64,000 bases of DNA from contig MGUU01000013.1 in NCBI GenBank assembly GCA_001800135.1, forward strand, positions 1-64,000, read 5' to 3'. Within the stretch, counting starts at the first letter, position 1; every line of letters starts with the position of its first letter. Below, piece by piece: positions 50,512 through 58,795 of this stretch. Made by a program: the position numbers and the translations under genes. Under the pieces are notes generated by a model. The model did no database searches and was not told the origin of the DNA. It worked only from the letters and a program-made list of their open reading frames with translations. Source of the stretch: Elusimicrobia bacterium RIFCSPLOWO2_02_FULL_39_32 (GTDB lineage Bacteria > Elusimicrobiota > Elusimicrobia > 2-02-FULL-39-32).

Positions 50512-51132
50512 TTAAGCTGGAATTAGAATGGATCTTTGTTTGAGATCGGAATTAAACTGATTCCATTCTTTAAAAAGAACCGCTTCCATCCCTAAAGATT
50601 GAGCAGCAACCACATTTTCTTTTAAATCATCCACAAAAAAAGTTTCTTTTGCCTTCACTGAATAATTTTTTAAAACCAATTTAAAAAGTTCAGGGTCTGG
50701 TTTTAAAAGATGAACATCGCAGGAGGCGATAAAACCATTCAACTCATTTAACCAGAAACAATGTTCCCTTAAATAAGAAGCGTGCCAGGGATTTGTATTG
50801 GATAAAACTACAATCGGATATTTTTTATGCAAGCTAGTGACGATCTCAATCATTTCCTTTTTTTCAGTAAAAATATTGTTCCAGATAGGGATGAATTCAT
50901 CCATTTGAATTTTAAGCTCTAGTTCTTTTCTCAAGATTTCAAAAAATTTTTCTGGCTCTAATAAACCCTTGTCCCATCCTTGAGACAGCTTAGAATCTCT
51001 AAACAAGCTAAAAACCTTTAAAGGATTTAAAACCCCGAATTTTTCTAAATTCCTAATGGCAATGGAAAAATCAAAATCAACCAAAACCTTGCCAAGATCA
51101 AAAATAAGTAATTTTAAGAAGGACTGATTCAT
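50512..51132 (-). CDS. HAD-superfamily hydrolase (HAD-IA)
   Basis: 'LLIFDLGKVLVDFDF', 'VVLSNTNPWHASYLRE', 'KPDPELFKLVLKNYSVKAKETFFVDDLKENV'. Confidence 0.9.
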   Translation of the reverse strand: MNQSFLKLLIFDLGKVLVDFDFSIAIRNLEKFGVLNPLKVFSLFRDSKLSQGWDKGLLEPEKFFEILRKELELKIQMDEFIPIWNNIFTEKKEMIEIVTSLHKKYPIVVLSNTNPWHASYLREHCFWLNELNGFIASCDVHLLKPDPELFKLVLKNYSVKAKETFFVDDLKENVVAAQSLGMEAVLFKEWNQFNSDLKQRSILIPA

Positions 51133-51181
51133 AAACGTTTATAAAAATACTATTTTTGACTTATGATTTCAATCTTGCCCC

Positions 51182-51211
51182 TTGACAATCTCTCTACAAG
51201 AAATATATAAT
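51182..51211 (+). promoter_or_regulatory. Predicted sigma-70-type promoter of fur
   Basis: TTGACA (51182-51187), 18-bp spacer, TATAAT (51206-51211). Confidence 0.75.
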
Positions 51212-51226
51212 TGAGACTGATTCTCA
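51212..51226 (+). promoter_or_regulatory. Predicted Fur box 1
   Basis: TGAGACTGATTCTCA resembles the 7-1-7 TGATAATNATTATCA consensus; directly after the -10 box; extends to ATTGAGA...TCTCAAT. Confidence 0.75.
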
Positions 51227-51312
51227 ATATCATTTGTAATTTAAACTGGAAAATAAAAAGATGCTCCACACTCATATAAAAAGGGTGTGGGTACTGACAA
51301 AGGAAAACTCTA

Positions 51313-51750
51313 ATGAAAAGCGAGCCGCATAAAGTTTTTGAACAACTCCTAAATTCAAAAGGGCTTAAAGTTACAAAACAAAGGAATGATATTTTGGATT
51401 ACCTGCTCAAAGCAAAGAAACATGTGACCCCTGAAGATATTTATCGGGACCTGAATAAGAAAGATGCAAACATTGGCAGAGCCACAGTCTTTCGCACCCT
51501 GCATCTCTTAGAAAACGCTGGGTTCGCGGACAAAATCCAATTTGCGGATGGCAGGCTTGCCTACGAGCATAAATTTGCAAGACCGCACCATGATCACATG
51601 ATTTGCGTGGAATGCAGCAGCGTGCTTGAGTTCTCCAATGCCACGATTGAAAAAATACAGGAAGAAATATCTAAAAAATTCATGTTTAAACCTCTTTGGC
51701 ATCGGCATGAGATCTTTGGACGCTGCAAAAAATGCAACAAGATGGATTAA
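51313..51750 (+). CDS. fur: Fur-family ferric uptake regulator
   Basis: 'SKGLKVTKQRNDILDYLLKAKKHVTPEDIYRDLNKKDANIGRATVFRTLHLLENAGFADKI', 'FARPHHDHMICVECSSVLEF', 'FGRCKKC'. Confidence 0.93.
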   Translation: MKSEPHKVFEQLLNSKGLKVTKQRNDILDYLLKAKKHVTPEDIYRDLNKKDANIGRATVFRTLHLLENAGFADKIQFADGRLAYEHKFARPHHDHMICVECSSVLEFSNATIEKIQEEISKKFMFKPLWHRHEIFGRCKKCNKMD

Positions 51751-51751
51751 G

Positions 51752-51766
51752 TGAGATTTAGTCTCA
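51752..51766 (+). promoter_or_regulatory. Predicted Fur box 2
   Basis: TGAGATTTAGTCTCA, very similar to box 1, between the fur stop and the porin-like gene; both boxes are followed by ATAT. Confidence 0.68.
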
Positions 51767-51919
51767 ATATAAAACAAATGAAGGGCTTGAAACAATATGT
51801 TTCACAGATTTGATAAATTTTTTTAAGAGCAAAGGACTTTTAAGTCCAGACTCATCTTGGGCCAGGGCTGGTGAAAAATGCACAACCCAAAGCCAATAAA
51901 TAAGGAAGGAAGAAATAAA

Positions 51920-53110
51920 ATGAAAAAAATAACATCATTGGTTCTCTTAGCTTGGATGGGTTTTTTAATTCCACCAGCTATTTTTGCAGAGGAAAGAAAC
52001 ACGGACAAAAGAGGTGAGATTACAGGACCTATTAGCCAAGGGCTCTACAGCAAACCTGTCTGGAGAAAAATGGGACATGGCACTTATGTTGGAGGATATG
52101 CGGATTTTGAATACCGTTCTAAACAAGACGGGAAACAGAAATTTGAGGTCCTTCGTATGGTTCCATTTATTTACGGGGATATTGCTCCTGGACTACGTTT
52201 TGCAACAGAAATAGAGTTTGAGCATGGCGGAGCCACTACTAAAGATGAGGGAGACGCTAAATTAGAATTTGCTGTATTAGATTATGAACTGGCAGGGGAA
52301 GCGCTTGCGTTTAGAGGCGGTTTGGTACTCATTCCTCTAGGAAAATTTAATCTCATCCATGACTCTCCAATCAATGATCTAAATGATCGCCCACAAGTTA
52401 GCCGGATGATCCTGCCCTCCACTTTTTTTGAGCCTGGAGCCGGATTTTTTGGAACTGTTTACCCAATGGATCCCTTAAAATTGGATTATCAATTTTACCT
52501 TACTCAAGGATTTAATGGCGGATCAAACAAAAACGCGAATATTTCAAGCGCCAATGGATTAAGAAATGCCCGCAGTAAAGTTAATGGAACAGGGGATAAC
52601 AATGAAAATATCGCAATGACGGGCAGAGTGGCATTCTCTCCATTCCTTGGAACTGAAATTGGAGTTTCCGCGCATTCAGGCAAATGGGATGATGCTGGAC
52701 AAGAAAGTCTCAATGTCTATGCTCTAGATTGGGGATTTCAATGGAAAGCGATAGAATTTTTAGGTGAATATGGAAATGCGGACATAGCAAGAACTACCAC
52801 TACCCATACCACTATTCCAGGCAGAATGGATGGCTATTACGCTCAACTAAATGTTCACTTTTTAGATGACGCTGTGCGTAAAGGATCTGTATTTACAGGA
52901 GTAGTGCGATGGGACCATATTGATTTAGATCTTCTTAACCAAACTTCTACTCAAATAAATAACAGCTCTCAAAGACTTACTTTTGGGCTTAATTTTAGGC
53001 CGGTAGAACAAACTGTCTTTAAAATAGATTACCAAATCAACTATGAAGATCTATTGCGCACCAAAAAAGATAATGATGCGGTCGTTGCAGGATTTGCAAC
53101 ATACTTCTAA
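51920..53110 (+). CDS. Porin-like outer membrane beta-barrel protein
   Basis: Signal peptide 'MKKITSLVLLAWMGFLIPPAIFAEE'; 'GGYADFEYRSKQDGKQKFEVLRMVPFIYGDIAPGLRFATEIEFEHGG'; C-terminal 'YF'. Start trimmed from 51878. Confidence 0.75.
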   Translation: MKKITSLVLLAWMGFLIPPAIFAEERNTDKRGEITGPISQGLYSKPVWRKMGHGTYVGGYADFEYRSKQDGKQKFEVLRMVPFIYGDIAPGLRFATEIEFEHGGATTKDEGDAKLEFAVLDYELAGEALAFRGGLVLIPLGKFNLIHDSPINDLNDRPQVSRMILPSTFFEPGAGFFGTVYPMDPLKLDYQFYLTQGFNGGSNKNANISSANGLRNARSKVNGTGDNNENIAMTGRVAFSPFLGTEIGVSAHSGKWDDAGQESLNVYALDWGFQWKAIEFLGEYGNADIARTTTTHTTIPGRMDGYYAQLNVHFLDDAVRKGSVFTGVVRWDHIDLDLLNQTSTQINNSSQRLTFGLNFRPVEQTVFKIDYQINYEDLLRTKKDNDAVVAGFATYF

Positions 53111-53154
53111 CGGATCATGAAAAGCAAGCAAAATCCCTCCTTGGATTGCTTGCA

Positions 53155-53204
53155 TGGTAAGAGCCGTTCCAAGCAAGGCGCCTTGCTTGGAACGGCTCTT
53201 ACCA
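53155..53204. repeat. 50-bp perfect palindrome
   Basis: TGGTAAGAGCCGTTCCAAGCAAGGC|GCCTTGCTTGGAACGGCTCTTACCA, no spacer; a smaller hairpin precedes it at 53124-53153. Confidence 0.97.
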
Positions 53205-53206
53205 AA

Positions 53207-53794
53207 TTGAAAAAAATTTTCTTTTTCTTTAATATTGGATACTTATTTTTATTTGGAGCCCTTAATTTAAGAGCAAAAAGTTTACAAGATCAAGACTATC
53301 CGGATTTCGTAGAACAAGTCTATCTTACAGAACAAACAGCTCTTAAAAGCGTGTTTCCCCAAGATCAAGAGATTGTAAAAGAGATTCATACCTTTAAAAC
53401 AAGCGAAAAAAATAGAATCGAAGCGCGTTTAGGATGGATTCTTCAGGAACCTGACATCACTGTTTATAAAGGCTTAGAAAATGGAAACATCAAAGGTTAT
53501 GCTGTTATTACAGAAGAGATCGGCAAATTTAAACCTATTACTTTTATTGTTAAGGTATCGGATAAAGGTCAAATTGAAAGAGTGGAGGTGATGATCTATA
53601 GAGAACCTGTGGGCACGGAAGTCAGGAGACAAAGGTTCTTAAGACAATTCCGTAAAAAATCAGCAAAAGATTCTCTGCGGATTAATAGAGATATTCTTAA
53701 TATAACCGGAGCAACCATGTCTGTGCAAGCCATGACCGCAGGCATTAAAAAAGTATTAGTTATTCTGGATGAACTCTATATTAAAAAATTTTAA
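53207..53794 (+). CDS. FMN-binding domain protein, exported, putatively flavinylated (track start 53117)
   Basis: 'GNIKGYAVITEEIGKFKPITFIVKVSDKGQIERVEVMIYREPVG' and flavinylation-type motif 'ITGATMS'. TTG at 53207 gives a signal-peptide-like N-terminus (KKIFFFFNIGYLFLFGALNLRAKS). Start uncertain. Confidence 0.85.
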   Translation: MKKIFFFFNIGYLFLFGALNLRAKSLQDQDYPDFVEQVYLTEQTALKSVFPQDQEIVKEIHTFKTSEKNRIEARLGWILQEPDITVYKGLENGNIKGYAVITEEIGKFKPITFIVKVSDKGQIERVEVMIYREPVGTEVRRQRFLRQFRKKSAKDSLRINRDILNITGATMSVQAMTAGIKKVLVILDELYIKKF

Positions 53795-53806
53795 AAGGTA
53801 TAAAAG

Positions 53807-54469
53807 ATGAATAAAATCTGGTGGAAAAAAATTCATAATGTCTTTGGAATTTCTAGCGCTCTATTCCTAGTTATTCTCCTAATCACAGGAATGCTATTAA
53901 ATCATCCTAAAAAAATTCAAGGGAACATTATTGAGACCATAGCCTTAGATCCAAAAAAAAGTGAAAGAATCTATTGTGGAAAAAAAGAGGGGCTTTATTT
54001 TTCCAAAGACGCTGGAAAAAATTGGAATGAGGTGCCCATGCTTTATCCTCCACAGGAAGTAGTAGATATTGTTTTTTCCCCGCAAGACTCTAAAAAAATC
54101 TATGTTTTGGAAAAATGGGGAAGAATTATTTTTTCACTGGACGGAGGCAAAATCTGGGATAGAATTGAACTTCCTTTTGACGCGCAATCTGAAGGGATAG
54201 AATTAAAAAAGATTTCAATTGGCAGGAAAGAAGAAATAGCTCTCCTCACCTCCCATGGCTGGATTTTCTCTAAAGATCAGGGAAAAAAATGGGACCAAAC
54301 TTATTTTGATAAAACTAAAACGCCTTTAATGCGCCTAGTATTAACTTTACATAACGGCTACTTCTTTGGACCAGCTTTTGTCTGGGTTTACGATTTTTCC
54401 GCGCTTGCTCTTTTGATCTTAATTATTAGCGGGCTCATTTTATGGTATATCGGCAGAAAAGTTGGATAA
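53807..54469 (+). CDS. PepSY-TM-like membrane protein with Asp-box (BNR/YCF48-like) insert
   Basis: N-terminal 'KKIHNVFGISSALFLVILLITGMLLNHP' and C-terminal 'LTLHNGYFFGPAFVWVYDFSALALLILIISGLILWYIGRK' TM segments; three Asp-box units 'FSKDAGKNWNEV', 'FSLDGGKIWDRI', 'FSKDQGKKWDQT'. Confidence 0.75.
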   Translation: MNKIWWKKIHNVFGISSALFLVILLITGMLLNHPKKIQGNIIETIALDPKKSERIYCGKKEGLYFSKDAGKNWNEVPMLYPPQEVVDIVFSPQDSKKIYVLEKWGRIIFSLDGGKIWDRIELPFDAQSEGIELKKISIGRKEEIALLTSHGWIFSKDQGKKWDQTYFDKTKTPLMRLVLTLHNGYFFGPAFVWVYDFSALALLILIISGLILWYIGRKVG

Positions 54470-54476
54470 TCTTCTT

Positions 54477-55571
54477 ATGACGTTTAGAAAAAAAACTACT
54501 TTTAAAATCTCTCAAAAATGGTTAATAAAAAACTTTAAATTTATTGCCCTTGAGGCCCTATTTTTCTTTAACGTCCCCTGCTTTCTCTTATCATCTGAAT
54601 TGTCAAAAATGAGTTATGTAATGGGAACTTTGTTACAAATTGAACTGGAAACAGATTCGAAAAGAGATGGAGAGAGAGCCATGGAATCCGCGCTTACTCA
54701 AACTGAAGAACTGGATGATCTTCTTTCAAACTATAAGGATAGTTCTGAAATTTCAAAAATTAACAGGGAGGCTGGTACGCAGAGCGTTCCAGTTCATGAA
54801 GAAGTGATTGATTTACTCGCTCAAACCATGCCGCTCATGGATAAGACAAATGGGGCTTTTGACATAACCATTGAACCTCTAACTAAAATCTGGAAACTAA
54901 GAGAAAGAGAGCTAAAAGTTCTGCCTGATCCAGAACTTGTGGCAGGAGAAAAAGAAAAAGTGAATTATAAGAATATAGAATTTTCAACCGCAGCTAAAAC
55001 CTTTCGCTTTCTTAAAGTTGGCATGGGACTAGACACAGGCGGTGTGGGTAAAGGCTATGCTTTGGATAAAGCTTTGAAAAAAATAATGAATCTTGAAATT
55101 AATTCCGCAACTTTAAACTTTGGCGGGGAAATTTTATACTGGTGCAGAACCCCTTGCGAAAAAAATTTTTCCATTAAGGATCCCTTAAATCCTAAAGAAA
55201 GTTGGAAAACTTTTAAGATTAAAAAAAAATCAAAATCTTACGCAATTTCCACCACTGCTAATTATGAAAAATTTATCACTGCTTTCTCCCATGATGGAAA
55301 AAAAATAAAGTATTCTCATATTTTAAATCCTCAAACAGGCTGGCCTGTAAAAAATGAGATTGAAAGCGTCACTGTCCTAGGCAAGAATGCCTTAGATGCC
55401 GACATACTTTCAACAGCGATCTTTGTTATGGGTTTAAAAAAAGGAAAAAAATTTAGCGAGTCGCTTAAACAAGAGGCGGTCTATATTTTATACCGTAATA
55501 AAGAATCTGATAAAAAACTTAAAATTTTTGAATCACGGCTTTGGAAAAAAATATGCATGAAACAACCTTAG
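54477..55571 (+). CDS. apbE: FAD:protein FMN transferase
   Basis: 'MGTLLQIELETDS', 'LDDLLSNYKDSSEISKINREAG', 'GLDTGGVGKGYALDKAL', 'NFGGEILYW', 'SHILNPQTGWPV', 'DADILSTAIFVMG'. Confidence 0.93.
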   Translation: MTFRKKTTFKISQKWLIKNFKFIALEALFFFNVPCFLLSSELSKMSYVMGTLLQIELETDSKRDGERAMESALTQTEELDDLLSNYKDSSEISKINREAGTQSVPVHEEVIDLLAQTMPLMDKTNGAFDITIEPLTKIWKLRERELKVLPDPELVAGEKEKVNYKNIEFSTAAKTFRFLKVGMGLDTGGVGKGYALDKALKKIMNLEINSATLNFGGEILYWCRTPCEKNFSIKDPLNPKESWKTFKIKKKSKSYAISTTANYEKFITAFSHDGKKIKYSHILNPQTGWPVKNEIESVTVLGKNALDADILSTAIFVMGLKKGKKFSESLKQEAVYILYRNKESDKKLKIFESRLWKKICMKQP

Positions 55572-57526
55572 ATAAAGTCGTTGCTAGTCAATCCATTGTT
55601 TTGGTTGGAAACCCGAATGTGGGTAAATCTGTGCTTTTTGGCAAATTAACCGGACGGTATGTCACGGTCTCAAATTATCCGGGAACAACCGTGGATGTTT
55701 CTAGAGGAAGCGGATGGTTTATGGGGCAGCAGCACCAAATAATAGATACCCCTGGGATTCTCTCCCTTTACCCAAAGTCAGAAGATGAAAAAGTCACTAG
55801 AGATCTCCTCATAGAAGAAAGACCCCAAATCATCTTACAAGTAGCTGATGCAAAAAATCTGAACAGAACTCTTCTTCTTACCTTAGAACTTGCTCTCTTA
55901 AAAATCCCCATGGTTTTAGCTTTAAATATCAGCGATGAGGCTAGGGAAAGGGGCATTGAAATCGAAACCGAACTTCTTTCCAAAATTTTAGGAATCCCAG
56001 TGATAGAAACTGTGGGCATTACAGGGGAAGGGATGAGTGACCTAAGGCGCGCAATTCCTAAAGCGCAGGTTCCAACCGTAACAGTCAATCTCCTTTCTGA
56101 AATTAAACAGGCAATAGAGTCTCTTACTTTGCTTTTACCCCCACACCCTGCAAAAGAATTTATCGCTGAAACATTCCTCTATGGGGACTCTTCTATTACA
56201 ATCCCCCTCAGTCATTTTTTAGGAAACTCTCTTTTGTCGTGCCTTAAACAATGTTCGGATCGCTCTCAAATGGTTCGCAAGCGTTTTCTACGACCCATAA
56301 GCCTCCTGACTCTAGATTCAAGGCACCAAAAAGCAGGAGAAATCAGAGCGCAAGTCACTCAATTAACCGGCCAAATCCATTCTTCCTGGATACAAAAAAT
56401 TGGAAAATGGGCCATGCAGCCATGGCCAGGATATTTATTTGTAGCGCTAGCGCTTTTTTTTATGTATGAATTTGTCGGAGTATTTGGAGCCCAATATTTA
56501 GTAGGGCTCATGGAGGAAGGTCTTTTTAACAAAATTTTAAACCCAGCTGTGACTAAAATTGTGGAAATTTCAATTCCAATAAAATTTATTCAGGAGATGA
56601 TCATTGGCCCTTATGGCTTGTTCACCATGGCAATCACATATGCCTTAGCCTTAATTTTTCCGATTGTAACCTGTTTTTTTCTTTTCTTTGGATTCTTAGA
56701 AGACTCTGGATACCTTCCTCGCCTTGCGATCATGCTGGATAGAATTTTCCGCATCATGGGTTTAAACGGTAAAGCTGTGTTGCCCATGATTTTAGGGCTT
56801 GGCTGCGATACCATGGCAACTTTAACTACCCGAGTTCTAGACACGAAAAAAGAAAAAATTATTGTTTGTCTTCTTCTCACTTTAAGTGTGCCCTGTTCCG
56901 CGCAATTAGGAGCGATGCTAGGAATGGTTGCCGGGCTTTCATGGAAAGTATTTGCGATTTGGCTTGGAATTGTGATTGGATCCATGATCCTAGTTGGGTG
57001 GGGAGCTTCTAAACTCCTGCCCGGCATTCGATCTCCATTTTTAATGGAAATTCCCCCAATTCGTAAACCACAATTTTACAATCTTTTTAAAAAAGTGCGG
57101 GCGCGCCTCATCTGGTATGTGCGGGAAGCAGTGCCCATGTTTATGCTGGGAACCTTTATACTTTTTGTTTCGGATAAAATCGGTTTGCTTCGGATTATTA
57201 AAAAATTAGGAAACCCCATTGTTGTCAACTTTCTAGGCCTTCCAGAAAAAGCAACCGAATCTTTTATTATTGGATTTTTAAGGAGGGATTACGGGGCCGC
57301 GGGATTTTTTATGCTTGCGCAAAATGGTTTAATGAATGCGGCTCAAATTACAGTTGCCTTGGTAGTGATTACCCTTTTTATGCCTTGTATCGCACAATTT
57401 TTTGTAACGATCAAAGAGAGAGGATTGAAAACAACCCTTTTGATTGCAGCATTTGTTTTAAGCTTTTCTTTAGGTATCGGCGGTTTAGTCAATTGGATTT
57501 TTAAAGCTGGCTGGATCCAACTTTAA
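55553..57526 (+). CDS. feoB: Ferrous iron transport protein B
   Basis: 'LVGNPNVGKSVLFGKLTGRYVTVSNYPGTTVDVSRG', 'DTPGILSLYP', Gate motifs 'GFLEDSGYLPRLAIMLDRIFRIMGLNGKAVLPMILGLGCDTMAT'. Confidence 0.96.
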   Translation: MHETTLDKVVASQSIVLVGNPNVGKSVLFGKLTGRYVTVSNYPGTTVDVSRGSGWFMGQQHQIIDTPGILSLYPKSEDEKVTRDLLIEERPQIILQVADAKNLNRTLLLTLELALLKIPMVLALNISDEARERGIEIETELLSKILGIPVIETVGITGEGMSDLRRAIPKAQVPTVTVNLLSEIKQAIESLTLLLPPHPAKEFIAETFLYGDSSITIPLSHFLGNSLLSCLKQCSDRSQMVRKRFLRPISLLTLDSRHQKAGEIRAQVTQLTGQIHSSWIQKIGKWAMQPWPGYLFVALALFFMYEFVGVFGAQYLVGLMEEGLFNKILNPAVTKIVEISIPIKFIQEMIIGPYGLFTMAITYALALIFPIVTCFFLFFGFLEDSGYLPRLAIMLDRIFRIMGLNGKAVLPMILGLGCDTMATLTTRVLDTKKEKIIVCLLLTLSVPCSAQLGAMLGMVAGLSWKVFAIWLGIVIGSMILVGWGASKLLPGIRSPFLMEIPPIRKPQFYNLFKKVRARLIWYVREAVPMFMLGTFILFVSDKIGLLRIIKKLGNPIVVNFLGLPEKATESFIIGFLRRDYGAAGFFMLAQNGLMNAAQITVALVVITLFMPCIAQFFVTIKERGLKTTLLIAAFVLSFSLGIGGLVNWIFKAGWIQL

Positions 57527-57575
57527 AATTAGCGTGCCCTTAAAAAAATAGATTAAATTTATAGAGGTCTATAAA

Positions 57576-58253
57576 ATGACAACAGAAAAAAAATATCCGC
57601 TTCCCACAAGTGAGCAAGAAAATATTGAAGAAGCCTTAGGAGTACTTTGGCACCAATCTGAACTAATGGAAAATAGGTTAGAAGTTATTCTTCCTCTCTT
57701 AGAAGAAACTGTTAATAAAGAGATATATAAAACCCTTATTTCAAAAGAACTGCTCAAAGAAGAAAATAATAAAATTTTACTTACAGAAAAAGGAGAAAAC
57801 TTAGCAAAAGACATTACCCGTCGTCATCGTCTTGCAGAACGGCTGCTTTCAGATGTACTTGCTTTAAGTTCTCAAGCGATTGATCCCAATGCCTGTAAAT
57901 TGGAACATATTATTTCCACGGAGGTGGCAGAGTCCATATGCACTTTACTAGGCCACCCTACGCAATGCCCCCATGGTTCCCTAATCCCAAAAGGGGATTG
58001 CTGTGAAAAAGCAACTGAAACCATTGAGCCGATTATCACATCCTTGGATAAATGTACGCCAGGTTCAAAAGGAAAAATTGCCTATCTGATCCTGCAAAAC
58101 CATCCAGACCTGCATAAACTCCTTTCTCTTGGGCTGATTCCGGGAACTCCTTTTAACCTTCATCAGACCTTTCCCACTTATGTAATTGAAGCGGGTGAAA
58201 CTACCCTTGCCTTAGAAAAAGAAATTGCGGAAAAAATTTTTGTCCGCCAGTAA
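57576..58253 (+). CDS. DtxR/MntR-family metal-dependent regulator with C-terminal FeoA-like SH3 domain
   Basis: 'RRHRLAERLLSDVL', 'CKLEHIISTEVAESICTLLGHPTQCPHGSLIP', C-terminal 'LLSLGLIPGTPFNLHQTFPTYVIEAGETTLALEKEIAEKIFVR'. Confidence 0.92.
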   Translation: MTTEKKYPLPTSEQENIEEALGVLWHQSELMENRLEVILPLLEETVNKEIYKTLISKELLKEENNKILLTEKGENLAKDITRRHRLAERLLSDVLALSSQAIDPNACKLEHIISTEVAESICTLLGHPTQCPHGSLIPKGDCCEKATETIEPIITSLDKCTPGSKGKIAYLILQNHPDLHKLLSLGLIPGTPFNLHQTFPTYVIEAGETTLALEKEIAEKIFVRQ

Positions 58254-58331
58254 AGGAAAAAAATTATTCATTTCAGAAGAATTACTCAATCAAGCAGTTT
58301 GAACTGAGTATGCTATAATTACTATCACAAT

Positions 58332-58406
58332 GGGCGATTAGCTCAGCGGAAGAGCACTGCCCTTACAAGGCAGGGGTCGCAGGTTCGAGCCCTGCATCGC
58401 CCACCA
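58332..58406 (+). tRNA. tRNA-Val (anticodon TAC)
   Basis: GGGCGAT...ATCGCCC-A-CCA; anticodon arm CTGCC-CTTACAA-GGCAG; GGTTCGAGCCC T-arm. Confidence 0.96.
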
Positions 58407-58414
58407 ATCTTTAG

Positions 58415-58462
58415 ACCCGAATAATTTAGTTGGATTGAAGAATTCAACTAAATTATTCGGGT
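58415..58462. terminator. 18-bp perfect stem with 12-nt loop just after tRNA-Val
   Basis: ACCCGAATAATTTAGTTG-GATTGAAGAATT-CAACTAAATTATTCGGGT, 9 bp after the tRNA; no strong T-tract, so terminator function is a guess. Confidence 0.55.
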
Positions 58463-58540
58463 TAGTATATAAATTCCACACTCACTGTAAAAATTACTCA
58501 CAAAATATAAAAATCCACTAAAATAGTATGTTTTTTACTT

Positions 58541-58556
58541 TGGCATATTTATTGCT
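58541..58556 (+). promoter_or_regulatory. Candidate sigma-54 (-24/-12) promoter
   Basis: TGGCATATTTATTGCT: GG-N10-GC spacing, close to TGGCAC-N5-TTGC. Confidence 0.5.
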
Positions 58557-58651
58557 ATATTTATATATATACAACTTAATTAAAGCAAAAGATGGGATGG
58601 GTGTGACAAAAATCACATTGACAAATATGGGAGAGGGGGTTATACTTCAAT

Positions 58652-58795
58652 CAGGAACGATAATAGCAAATCCGTTGAAAGACGGAGACGCAAAGCCACG
58701 GAGCTAAAGGGAATTGAATGTTGGATTTACCACTCTAACATTCTTCCTCAGTTTCTACTCCCCAAGCCCGCCGAGCTTCCGAACTTCTTAAAGAA
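58652..58795 (+). ncRNA. Probable GEMM-I riboswitch (c-di-GMP-I or cGAMP class); boundaries approximate
   Basis: 'GCAAATCCGTTGAAAGACGGAGACGCAAAGCCACGGAGCTAAAGG': hairpin TCCGTT-GAAA-GACGGA with GAAA tetraloop followed by ACGCAAAGCCACGG and CTAA; later GCCGAGCTTCCG resembles the 3' GCCGGGTTGCCG element. Confidence 0.68.

Noticed and set aside
57576-58253. FeoA domain fused to DtxR as a novel fusion
   Set aside because: A C-terminal FeoA/SH3-like domain is normal in the DtxR/IdeR family, so the fusion itself is not unusual.
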